This document shows, one piece after another, positions 7,322-14,327 of a stretch of 14,327 bases of DNA. Source of the DNA: Hyphomicrobiales bacterium (GTDB lineage: Bacteria > Pseudomonadota > Alphaproteobacteria > Rhizobiales > Aestuariivirgaceae); NCBI GenBank assembly GCA_020029455.1, contig JAIBJH010000063.1:1-14327 (forward strand). The letters run 5' to 3'. The translations under genes and the position numbers were made by a program. Below the pieces are notes generated by a model. That model did not search any database, was not told the DNA's origin, and saw nothing but the letters and a program-made list of their open reading frames with translations. How positions within the stretch are numbered: position 1 is the first letter of the stretch; each line of letters opens with the position of its first letter.

Positions 7322-8941
7322 ATGATGAAAGAAAGCGATATCATCCTCGAAGCCCGCAACGTCGCCGTCGAATTCAAGGTGGAAGGCGGCGTGGTCAAGG
7401 CCGTCAAGAACATGAGTTTTGCCCTGCGCAAGGGTGAAACGATCGCTATTGTCGGAGAATCCGGGTCCGGCAAGTCGGTGACCGCCCGCGCCGTCATGCG
7501 GCTCTTGTCCAAGCGCGCGACGATTGCCAAAGGCTCATCCATCGTCCTGCGCGGCCAGGATGTCCTGGCCCTTCCGGAACGTGAGATGCGCAAGCTCCGC
7601 GGCAGCCGTGTTTCCATGATCTTTCAGGAGCCCATGACGTCTCTCAACCCGGTCTACTCGGTTGGGGCACAGCTTGTGGAAATCTTGCGGCTCCACGCCA
7701 GAATGTCGAGGTCCGAGGCCACCGGCCGCGCCCTTGATCTCCTTAGGGAAGTACAAATTCCCGAACCGGAGGCTCGTCTTAGGCAGTATCCGCATCAACT
7801 CTCCGGCGGGCAGCGCCAGCGCGTGATGATTGCCATGGCGCTTGCCAACAGGCCCGACATATTGATCGCCGATGAGCCGACAACTGCGCTGGACGTCACC
7901 GTGCAGGCGCAGATTCTCAACCTGATCAAGGACCTCAAGACGAAGTACGGCATGGCAGTGATCCTCATCACCCATGACCTCACGGTAGTGCGGCAGTTTG
8001 CCGATCGCGTTTACGTCATGCAGCACGGTGAGGTGAAGGAACACAACATCACGGAGTCGCTGTTCAGCAATCCGCAACATCCCTACACCAAACGCCTCCT
8101 GTCATCTGAACCGAAAGGTGTTGCCAAACCTCTGGAAGGCAAACTGCCCAGCATCCTCACCGGCAAGGACGTGCGCGTCACCTACACCTTGAAAAAGGGT
8201 GGCATGTTCAATGCCACCTACCATGACCTGCACGCCGTCGATGGACTAAGCCTTGACCTCAAGCGCGGCGAAACGCTTGGTCTGGTTGGCGAGTCAGGTT
8301 CCGGAAAAACCACCTTTGGCCAGGCCCTCATCCGGTTGCTCAACCCCCAAAAAGGCGAAATCACCTTTGCCGGTGACCGCATTGATGGCTTGGACCGGCA
8401 CGGGCTTCGCCCCTATCGCAGCCGCATGCAGATTGTCTTTCAGGACCCCTTCTCCTCCATGAATCCGCGCATGAGCGTGCGCCAGATCATCGAGGAAGGA
8501 TTGATCGTCAATGGCATTGGCGCAAACGGCGCCGACCGGCTGCACAGGGTGCAAGACGCTCTCGCCGATGCCGGCATGCCGACCGACATTCTCTCCCGCT
8601 TCCCTCATGAATTTTCCGGTGGGCAGAGACAGAGGCTTGCCATTGCGCGCGCCATTGCCATGCAGCCCGAATTTATCCTTTTGGATGAGCCGACGTCCGC
8701 GCTTGACCTGTCGGTACAGGCACAGATCATCAAGTTGCTGCGCAAGCTTCAGCGCGAGCGCGGCCTCTCCTATCTTTTCATCTCCCATGACTTGAAGGTG
8801 GTGCGTGCGCTTTGTCATCGCGTCATCGTCATGCAGAACGGCAAGATCGTGGAACAAGGCCCTGTCGCCCAAGTGCTGACCAACCCCAAGACCGACTACA
8901 CCAAGCGCCTTGTGCGCGCGGCGTTTGACATCGCCGCCTGA
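7322..8941 (+). CDS. Dual-domain ABC transporter ATP-binding protein (fused OppD-OppF type)
   Basis: This cytoplasmic ATPase powers the importer; both nucleotide-binding domains are fused in one 539-residue chain. Domain 1: Walker A GESGSGKS (45-52), signature LSGGQ (160-164), Walker B Leu-Ile-Ala-Asp-Glu-Pro (181-186) and switch His218. Domain 2: Walker A GESGSGKT (323-330), signature FSGGQ (431-435), Walker B Leu-Leu-Asp-Glu-Pro (453-457) and His489. Both sites look catalytically complete. The linker contains the oligopeptide-transporter C-terminal stretch with Asn-Pro-Gln-His-Pro-Tyr-Thr (250-256). The frame is open upstream to 7208 inside the preceding permease gene. ATG 7322 is preferred because GAGG at 7313-7316 precedes it and the protein then starts like its family. 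ATG 7325 is an alternative. S. meliloti AgpD has the same fused form, as I recall. Confidence 0.94.
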   Translation: MMKESDIILEARNVAVEFKVEGGVVKAVKNMSFALRKGETIAIVGESGSGKSVTARAVMRLLSKRATIAKGSSIVLRGQDVLALPEREMRKLRGSRVSMIFQEPMTSLNPVYSVGAQLVEILRLHARMSRSEATGRALDLLREVQIPEPEARLRQYPHQLSGGQRQRVMIAMALANRPDILIADEPTTALDVTVQAQILNLIKDLKTKYGMAVILITHDLTVVRQFADRVYVMQHGEVKEHNITESLFSNPQHPYTKRLLSSEPKGVAKPLEGKLPSILTGKDVRVTYTLKKGGMFNATYHDLHAVDGLSLDLKRGETLGLVGESGSGKTTFGQALIRLLNPQKGEITFAGDRIDGLDRHGLRPYRSRMQIVFQDPFSSMNPRMSVRQIIEEGLIVNGIGANGADRLHRVQDALADAGMPTDILSRFPHEFSGGQRQRLAIARAIAMQPEFILLDEPTSALDLSVQAQIIKLLRKLQRERGLSYLFISHDLKVVRALCHRVIVMQNGKIVEQGPVAQVLTNPKTDYTKRLVRAAFDIAA

Positions 8942-8959
8942 AGAAAGAGGAAAGTAAAA

Positions 8960-10336
8960 ATGTCCGCCAATCCCCGCATTGCCTTCATCGGCGCAGGCTC
9001 CACGGTTTTCATGAAGAACATCATCGGTGACATCCTGCAGCGCCCGGCCTCTTCGGCGGCGACAATCGCATTGATGGACATCAATCCGGAGCGCCTGTCC
9101 GAATCTGAAATTGTCGCCGGCAAGATCATCTCCACATTAGGAGTGAAGGCGAAAGTTGAGACTCATTCGAACCAACGCAAGGCGCTCGAAGGCGCCGACT
9201 TCGTTGTCGTGGCCTTCCAGATCGGCGGCTTTGAGCCCTGCACGGTCACGGATTTCGAAGTGCCGAAGAAATTCGGCCTACGCCAGACCATAGCCGACAC
9301 GCTTGGCGTCGGCGGCATCATGCGCGGCCTTCGCACCGTGCCCCATCTCTGGAAGATCTGCGAAGACATGATGCAGGTCTGCCCTGATGCCTGGCTGCTG
9401 CAATATGTGAACCCCATGGCCATCAACACCTGGGCCATCTCGGCGAAATACCCAAAGATCAAACAGGTGGGCCTCTGTCATTCGGTGCAGGGGACAGCCT
9501 TTGAACTGGCTCGTGACCTTGACATTCCCGTGGAGGAAATCCGCTATCGCGCCGCTGGCATCAACCACATGGCATTTTATCTTCAGTTCGAACACCGGCA
9601 GAAAGATGGAAGCTACAAGAACCTCTACTCCGCGCTTCTGCAAGGGTATGAGGAAGGCCGCTTCCCCAAACCATCACACTGGAACCCGCGCTGCCCCAAC
9701 AAGGTGCGCTATGAAATGTTGAAACGGCTGGGCTACTTCGTCACCGAAAGCTCAGAACATTTCGCCGAGTACACCCCCTACTTCATCAAGCAGGGCCGCG
9801 AAGACCTGATCGAAAAATTCGGCATTCCGCTCGACGAATATCCCAAGCGCTGCATCGAGCAGATCGCCCGCTGGAAGAAGGACTCGGCCAATTTCAAATC
9901 CGCCGAGAAGATCGAAGTGAGTGAGTCCCACGAATATGCCTCTTACATCGTCAACTCGATCTGGACGGGAGAGCCTTCCGTCATTTATGGCAACCAGCGC
10001 AACAACGGCTGCATCACATCGCTTCCCTATGATTGTGCTGCGGAAGTGCCGTGCCTGGTGGACGACCGAGGCATCCAACCTACCTATGTGGGTGACCTGC
10101 CGCCGCAACTCACTGCCCTCATCCGCACCAATATCAATGTGCAGGAATTGACGGTACGTGCGCTTGTCGAGCAGAAGCGCGAGCACATCTATCACGCCGC
10201 CATGATGGACCCACATACGGCGGCGGAACTCGATCTGCAGCAGATATGGGACCTCACCGATGATCTCCTGGCGGCCCATGGTGACTGGCTGCCGGAATTC
10301 GCGCGGGTCAATCGCCCACGGCAGGCAGCTGAATGA
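8960..10336 (+). CDS. Glycoside hydrolase family 4 enzyme, probable alpha-galactosidase (CHSV subgroup)
   Basis: GH4 enzymes cleave glycosides by an NAD+- and Mn2+-dependent redox-elimination mechanism in the cytoplasm. The 458-residue protein begins with a Rossmann NAD-binding loop (Gly-Ala-Gly-Ser-Thr, 11-15). It has Asn-Pro-Met (151-153), the subgroup motif Cys173-His174-Ser175-Val176 and the metal-ligand pair Asn202-His203. Cys173 and His203 correspond to the conserved GH4 metal ligands. From family knowledge, CHSV marks MelA-type alpha-galactosidases, against CDMP/CNVP in phosphoglycosidases, so free rather than phosphorylated alpha-galactosides are expected. This agrees with uptake by an ABC importer rather than a PTS. 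The length is typical for MelA (about 450). A good ribosome-binding site (AGAGG, 8946-8950) precedes it, and 18 bases separate it from the ATPase gene. The stop overlaps the halogenase start. Confidence 0.92.
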   Translation: MSANPRIAFIGAGSTVFMKNIIGDILQRPASSAATIALMDINPERLSESEIVAGKIISTLGVKAKVETHSNQRKALEGADFVVVAFQIGGFEPCTVTDFEVPKKFGLRQTIADTLGVGGIMRGLRTVPHLWKICEDMMQVCPDAWLLQYVNPMAINTWAISAKYPKIKQVGLCHSVQGTAFELARDLDIPVEEIRYRAAGINHMAFYLQFEHRQKDGSYKNLYSALLQGYEEGRFPKPSHWNPRCPNKVRYEMLKRLGYFVTESSEHFAEYTPYFIKQGREDLIEKFGIPLDEYPKRCIEQIARWKKDSANFKSAEKIEVSESHEYASYIVNSIWTGEPSVIYGNQRNNGCITSLPYDCAAEVPCLVDDRGIQPTYVGDLPPQLTALIRTNINVQELTVRALVEQKREHIYHAAMMDPHTAAELDLQQIWDLTDDLLAAHGDWLPEFARVNRPRQAAE

Positions 10337-11865
10337 ACACTCCCGGTGCCATAAGTCAACCTGAGCGTTTCGTTATCATCGGTGGCGGAACGGCGGGATG
10401 GCTTGCGGCGCTCATGCTTCAGGATGCGGTAAAGAGGCAGATGCGCAACATCTCCATCACAGTCGTCGAGTCTTCTAAAATTCCGACGATTGGCGTGGGC
10501 GAAGGCACGACCGCTGTCTTCCGCCAGATGCTGAAATATTTCGGGCTCGACGAATTCGCCTTCCTCAAGGAAACCGAAGCCACCATCAAGTTCGGTATCC
10601 GCCACAAGGAATGGCGCAAGCTGGGCCATTCCTATGATGGCCCCATTGACGATCCACACCTTGTGCTTGAGCCAAATGGCAGCGCGCCGCAAAGCTATCT
10701 TGACATCTTCTCGGTGGCGGCGGGCCGGGCCGTGATGGATACCCATCTCTTCGCCTACCTCCTTGACCGGCAGAAGGCGCCTTATGCTCGCAAGGCAGAC
10801 GGCACCTTCGTTGCCATGGGCCCCTTTCATCATGCTTTTCACTTTGACCAGGCCCTGGCTGGAAAATGGCTGCGCAAGAACGCCAAAGGCATCGAAATGA
10901 TCGATGCGCAGGTTATAGGCGCGCGCTGTAATGGTGAAACCGGAGACATTGAAGCCGTGATCACCGACACAGGTGAGATCGCCGGCGACTTCTTCGTTGA
11001 TTGCACGGGATTTCGCAAATCCCTCATCTCGAAGGAACTTGGCGGTAGCTGGATGAGCTACCGCGACACTCTGCCTGTCAACCGCGCCATGCCATTCTGG
11101 GTGGACCTGAAGGACGGCGAGGAAATTCCGCCCTACACACTCGCCTGGGCAAGGGATGCAGGCTGGCTCTGGTCCATCCCTACGCAAACGCGCTTCGGCA
11201 TGGGTTATGTCTACTCCGATGAGTTCCTCACGCCAGAGAAGGCGCAGGCCGAAATCGAAAACGCTCTCGGTCACGCCATAGAGCCGCGCAACGATCTGCG
11301 TTTTGATATCGGCCGCCAGAAAGAGGCCTGGCTCAACAATTGCCTGTCGGTTGGCCTGTCATCCAGTTTTCTGGAGCCGTTGGAGGCAACCTCCATCCAC
11401 GGCAGCATCGTGCAGCTGATGGTCTTCAGCAATTTTCACATGAACAGAACGTCGGAAGACCGGCAGGCCTACAATACCTTCGCTGCCCGGCAAGTCGATG
11501 ATTTCCGTGACTTCATCAACATGCACTATGTGACGGAACGGCGTGATACGCCGTTCTGGCAGGCAGTTGCTTCCCGCTTCGTGGGTGAGCCAACCAAGGC
11601 GCGGCTCGAACATTGGCACGCCAGAATGCCTGAACATGCCGATTTCACGCCCCTGCCCGGCCGTTTCGCCCACGCCGAGCAGCAACTCTACTACCCGGTG
11701 CTGGATGGGCTCGGCCTGCTCGACCGGGCAGTAGCGCAAAAACACATGGACGCTCATCCGCAACTGCGCAGGAAGGCGAAGTATGCAGCCGACTACTTGA
11801 CCGCCGAGTATCGTGCCGCGGCACCAAGAGCGCTGGGCCACAGGGAATTTCTACAATCATTGTGA
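10333..11865 (+). CDS. Flavin-dependent tryptophan-halogenase-family protein
   Basis: Family members use FADH2, O2 and halide to form hypohalous acid and halogenate indoles or other aromatics. The 510-residue protein has the FAD-binding GxGxxG (Gly-Gly-Gly-Thr-Ala-Gly, 17-22), Gly-Val-Gly-Glu-Gly-Thr (54-59), Asp-Cys-Thr-Gly-Phe (223-227) and the halogenase motif GWxWxIP (277-283). By hand alignment, Lys86 aligns with catalytic Lys79 of RebH/PrnA, and Glu351 with PrnA Glu346 in the Glu-Pro-Leu-Glu block. The next residues are Ala-Thr-Ser, not Ser-Thr-Gly as in PrnA, so the halide site differs at one glycine. It overlaps the upstream GH4 gene by ATGA, and its stop lies in the ribosome-binding region of the next GH4 gene, so it is embedded in the glycoside operon. 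No flavin reductase is visible. Homologues occur in sugar-uptake loci of other proteobacteria, but their substrates are mostly unknown. True halogenation is not proven. Confidence 0.85.
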   Translation: MNTPGAISQPERFVIIGGGTAGWLAALMLQDAVKRQMRNISITVVESSKIPTIGVGEGTTAVFRQMLKYFGLDEFAFLKETEATIKFGIRHKEWRKLGHSYDGPIDDPHLVLEPNGSAPQSYLDIFSVAAGRAVMDTHLFAYLLDRQKAPYARKADGTFVAMGPFHHAFHFDQALAGKWLRKNAKGIEMIDAQVIGARCNGETGDIEAVITDTGEIAGDFFVDCTGFRKSLISKELGGSWMSYRDTLPVNRAMPFWVDLKDGEEIPPYTLAWARDAGWLWSIPTQTRFGMGYVYSDEFLTPEKAQAEIENALGHAIEPRNDLRFDIGRQKEAWLNNCLSVGLSSSFLEPLEATSIHGSIVQLMVFSNFHMNRTSEDRQAYNTFAARQVDDFRDFINMHYVTERRDTPFWQAVASRFVGEPTKARLEHWHARMPEHADFTPLPGRFAHAEQQLYYPVLDGLGLLDRAVAQKHMDAHPQLRRKAKYAADYLTAEYRAAAPRALGHREFLQSL

Positions 11866-11873
11866 GGAAAGAC

Positions 11874-13370
11874 ATGTCACTCAAGATCGCCATTATCGGT
11901 GCCGGCTCCATCGGCTTCACCAAGAAGCTGGTAAGCGACCTGCTCTGCGTGCCGGAACTCGCCGATGCCGAATTTGCGCTCACCGACACCAGCGAGAAAA
12001 ACCTCGACATGGCACGGCAGATTATCCAGCGCATTGTCGATATGAACAAGCTTCCGGCAAAAGTCACCGCCACCACCGACCGGTGCAAGGCTTTTGAAGG
12101 CTCCAAATACGTCATGAACTGCGTGCGCATCGGCGGCCTCGAAGCCTATGCGACAGACGTCAACATTCCGCTCAAATATGGCATCGATCAGTGCGTCGGT
12201 GACACCATCTGCGCCGGCGGCATCATGTATGGCCAGCGCACCATGGCGGCGATGATGGACTTCTGCAAGGACATGCGCAAGGTTGCACATGAAGACTTGC
12301 TGCATCTCAACTACGCAAACCCCATGGCGATGAACACCTGGGCCTGCCTCGACCACGGCAAGGTCAACACCGTGGGTTTGTGCCATGGCGTGCAGAACGG
12401 CTGGCGGCAGATTGCCCGCGCCCTTGGCATCGAAAACCACCTCGACCTCAACATCATCTGCTCGGGCATCAACCATCAGACCTGGTACATTGGCCTCAAT
12501 CATCAGGGCCGCGATATCGGCAAGGATGAGTTGCTGGCCGCCTTCGAGAAGCATCCCGTCTTCTCCGAACAGGAAAAAGTCCGCATCGATGTCTTGAAGC
12601 GTTTCGGTTTCTACTCCACCGAGTCGAACGGCCATTTGTCGGAATACCTGCCGTGGTATCGCAAGCGCCCGGATGAGATCACCAAGTGGATTTCAACCTC
12701 GGAATGGATCCATGGCGAGACGGGAGGCTATCTCCGCTATAGCACGGAAAACCGCAACTGGTTCGAGCAGGATTTCCCGCATTTCCTCAAGCTCGCGGAA
12801 AAACCGCTGTCGGAATATGCCCGCACCGATGAGCACGCCTCTCACATCATCGAAGCGCTTGAAACGGGTCGCACCTATCGCGGCCACTTCAATGTGAAGA
12901 ATGGCGGCACCATCAAGAACCTGCCGGAAGACTGCATCATCGAGAGTCCCGGTTTTGTGGACCGCTTCGGCATCAAGATGCTGGAAGGCATTGAACTGCC
13001 ATTGGCCTGTGCCGCCACCTGCATGGCCTCCATCAATGTGCAGCGCATGAGCGTCAAAGCCGCCATGACCGGCGATGTGGAACTCTTGAAGCTAGCCGTG
13101 CTGCATGATCCGCTGGTGGGTGCCATTTGCACACCCGAGGAAGTCTGGCAGTTGGTGGATGAAATGCTGGTGGCCCAGGCCCAGTGGCTGCCGCAATATG
13201 CCCATGCCATACCTGCTGCCAGAGAACGCATGAAGAACCCGAAAGTAAAGACAAAAGATTGGGCGGGTGCGGCGCGCCGCGAGGTGCGCAGCATCGAAGA
13301 AATGCGTGAGACCAAGCCCAAGGCTACGGCCAACGTGGGCCATAGCCTCGGCACAAGGGTGATGGGCTAG
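11874..13370 (+). CDS. Glycoside hydrolase family 4 enzyme, divergent (CHGV; alpha-glucuronidase/galacturonidase subgroup motif)
   Basis: This is a second NAD+/Mn2+-dependent GH4 glycosidase, paralogous to the one two genes upstream but clearly diverged. It has the Rossmann loop Gly-Ala-Gly-Ser-Ile-Gly (9-14), Asn-Pro-Met (149-151), the subgroup motif Cys170-His171-Gly172-Val173 and the metal-binding Asn200-His201. From family knowledge, CHGx is associated with alpha-glucuronidases and alpha-galacturonidases (e.g. LplD-type), which suggests a uronic acid or otherwise different substrate. It could still be an alpha-galactosidase, as in loci with two such enzymes (agaL1/agaL2). GTG 11862 is in frame, but GAGG (11864-11867) placed six bases before ATG 11874 makes the latter the start, giving 498 residues. 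The C-terminus is about 40 residues longer than usual for GH4 (Lys/Arg-rich, about 455-498). Confidence 0.88.
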   Translation: MSLKIAIIGAGSIGFTKKLVSDLLCVPELADAEFALTDTSEKNLDMARQIIQRIVDMNKLPAKVTATTDRCKAFEGSKYVMNCVRIGGLEAYATDVNIPLKYGIDQCVGDTICAGGIMYGQRTMAAMMDFCKDMRKVAHEDLLHLNYANPMAMNTWACLDHGKVNTVGLCHGVQNGWRQIARALGIENHLDLNIICSGINHQTWYIGLNHQGRDIGKDELLAAFEKHPVFSEQEKVRIDVLKRFGFYSTESNGHLSEYLPWYRKRPDEITKWISTSEWIHGETGGYLRYSTENRNWFEQDFPHFLKLAEKPLSEYARTDEHASHIIEALETGRTYRGHFNVKNGGTIKNLPEDCIIESPGFVDRFGIKMLEGIELPLACAATCMASINVQRMSVKAAMTGDVELLKLAVLHDPLVGAICTPEEVWQLVDEMLVAQAQWLPQYAHAIPAARERMKNPKVKTKDWAGAARREVRSIEEMRETKPKATANVGHSLGTRVMG

Positions 13371-13391
13371 GCCACTTACACAGCAGCATTT

Positions 13392-14327
13392 ATGTCAAAT
13401 TCCGAACTCTTCCTCGGCGCTATGCTGGTGATCTTTTTGGTGCCCTATGCCGCCTGGCGTCTGCTTGGCGGGGTTGCCGGATGGCAGCAGGCTGTTCCGT
13501 TGGCGATCATGCAGATCGTGGGCGGTGTTGTGCTAGGCCCCGGCGCTTTGGGAGCTGCCGTGCCACAGCTTCATGCGGCACTTTTCACACCTGCAATCAC
13601 GCAGATGCTGGCGGCAGTCGCCATGTGGGCGGTCATGCTTTTTGTTTTCCTGGCGGGCGTTGAACTTGATCTTAGTGAAGCTTGGGCGAAGCGCCGCGAG
13701 ACTGGCGTGACAGCCGGTTTTGCCTTGTTCATTCCTCTCGTGGCTGGCGCCGCAGCGGCGCTGACCTTACAGAAGGCGGGTATTTCCTGGCGAGGCGCAC
13801 AGGCGCAGGAATGGCAAACGATACTCGGCATCGGCATGGCCTGCGCAGTGACCGCGCTTCCCATTCTCGTGCTGCTGCTCGATGAGCTCAAAATCCTTGA
13901 GCAGCCGCTGGGTCAGCGCGTGCTGCGCTATGCAAGCCTCGATGACGTGGCGATCTGGGCGGTACTTTCAGTGATCCTGATGGACTGGCAGCGCCTGGGG
14001 CGGCAGGCTGTTTTTATCGCGTTGTTTGCCGTCTGCGCTTGGGCATTGCGGCAATTAATTCATCGCCTCGAAGAACGTGACCGCTGGCTCGTTGCCTTGG
14101 TCTGGCTTCTCGCCACGGCGCTCGCGGCGGATTGGTGCGGACTGCATTATATGGTAGGAGCGTTCCTCGCTGGCGTCGTGATGGATTGCAAATGGTTTGA
14201 GCGCCAACGCTTCCTCCAGTTCCGCAACACTGTGCTCATCACATTGATGCCAGTGTTCTTCCTTTCGACTGGCCTTCGCACCTCCTGGGACATGGGTGGC
14301 GCGGCGACAATGTCGGCGGCGGCCGTT
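13392..14327 (+). CDS. Monovalent cation/proton antiporter, CPA2 (Kef/NapA-like) family, partial at the window edge
   Basis: The reading frame stays open from ATG 13392 to the last base, giving the first 312 residues of an integral membrane protein. Family blocks are the re-entrant Gly-Gly-Val-Val-Leu-Gly-Pro-Gly-Ala-Leu-Gly (44-54), Phe-Leu-Ala-Gly-Val-Glu-Leu-Asp (86-93), Ala-Val-Thr-Ala-Leu-Pro-Ile-Leu (152-159) and the ion-binding Asp184-Asp185 in Ala-Ser-Leu-Asp-Asp-Val-Ala. The paired acidic residues indicate an electrogenic Na+(K+)/H+ exchanger type. Complete members have about 400 residues or more; whether a C-terminal TrkA-N domain follows cannot be seen. It starts 21 bases after the second GH4 gene, in the same frame past its TAG, and lacks a clear Shine-Dalgarno. 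Co-transcription with the operon is plausible. Its role in glycoside use is not obvious; it may simply be the next gene. Confidence 0.87.
   Translation, partial: MSNSELFLGAMLVIFLVPYAAWRLLGGVAGWQQAVPLAIMQIVGGVVLGPGALGAAVPQLHAALFTPAITQMLAAVAMWAVMLFVFLAGVELDLSEAWAKRRETGVTAGFALFIPLVAGAAAALTLQKAGISWRGAQAQEWQTILGIGMACAVTALPILVLLLDELKILEQPLGQRVLRYASLDDVAIWAVLSVILMDWQRLGRQAVFIALFAVCAWALRQLIHRLEERDRWLVALVWLLATALAADWCGLHYMVGAFLAGVVMDCKWFERQRFLQFRNTVLITLMPVFFLSTGLRTSWDMGGAATMSAAAV

Noticed and set aside
10192..11274. 360-codon open frame on the minus strand opposite the GH4/halogenase junction
   Set aside because: It is antisense to two clearly conserved proteins, has no recognisable motifs, and is the sort of shadow frame expected in GC-rich coding DNA.
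11862..11873. GTG start for the second GH4 gene overlapping the halogenase stop
   Set aside because: GAGG at 11864-11867 would lie inside the gene; it is ideally spaced for ATG 11874, and the Rossmann fold begins right after that ATG.
11877..12635. 252-codon minus-strand frame opposite the second GH4 gene
   Set aside because: It is a mirror of the GH4 coding frame; the Ala/Val/Asp/Gly-rich composition reflects codon complementarity rather than a real protein.
1..14327. CRISPR arrays, tRNA/rRNA genes, insertion sequences or phage attachment sites
   Set aside because: I saw no regularly spaced repeats, transposase-like proteins, terminal inverted repeats or tRNA-like cloverleaf sequences; almost all bases are accounted for by the metabolic and transport genes.

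Overview
The window looks like chromosome from an alphaproteobacterium, most likely in Hyphomicrobiales (Rhizobiales). I infer this from the moderately high GC, the Gly-Gly-Gly-Thr and Gly-Ala-Gly style proteins with rhizobial-type operon structure, and above all from a gene order resembling the Sinorhizobium meliloti agp/aga alpha-galactoside locus (an AraC-type activator, an OppA-type transporter and GH4 alpha-galactosidases). The genus is not determined. Coding density is very high: there is no gene-free stretch over 300 bases. The largest gaps are 190 bp (2774-2963) and 128 bp (5031-5158).

Left end (1-1926): the two membrane subunits of a TRAP transporter (DctQ, DctM), overlapping by ATGA. 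The periplasmic binding protein DctP is not in view and may lie upstream. This pair ends tail-to-tail against the next gene.

Middle (1967-8941): an AraC-family regulator on the minus strand diverges from a complete plus-strand peptide/oligosaccharide-type ABC importer. The importer has a long (688 aa) periplasmic binding protein, two permeases and one protein with two fused ATPase domains. The divergent region carries a clear 6-4-6 inverted repeat with a third half-site, plus repeated AGTC/GACT elements. Between the binding-protein gene and the first permease lies a cluster of three perfect stem-loops.

Right part (8960-13370): three genes tightly packed behind the transporter. They are a GH4 enzyme with the CHSV motif (alpha-galactosidase type), a flavin-dependent tryptophan-halogenase-like protein with its key catalytic residues intact, and a second, divergent GH4 enzyme with CHGV (the motif of the alpha-glucuronidase/galacturonidase subgroup). 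Start and stop codons overlap on the 5' side of the halogenase gene, and the halogenase stop codon lies within the ribosome-binding region of the second GH4 gene. Translation of all three is therefore probably coupled.

Right end (13392 to edge): the first 312 residues of a CPA2-type monovalent cation/proton antiporter, cut by the window edge.

Working model (inference): the ABC importer brings in an alpha-linked galactoside/uronide or a glycosylated small molecule, and two NAD-dependent GH4 enzymes with different specificity cleave it. A flavin-dependent halogenase/oxidase-like enzyme acts on the substrate, the aglycone or a related aromatic. The AraC protein, and possibly a second regulator reading the CGGAAT palindrome, controls expression. 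The halogenase embedded between two GH4 genes is the most unusual element here.
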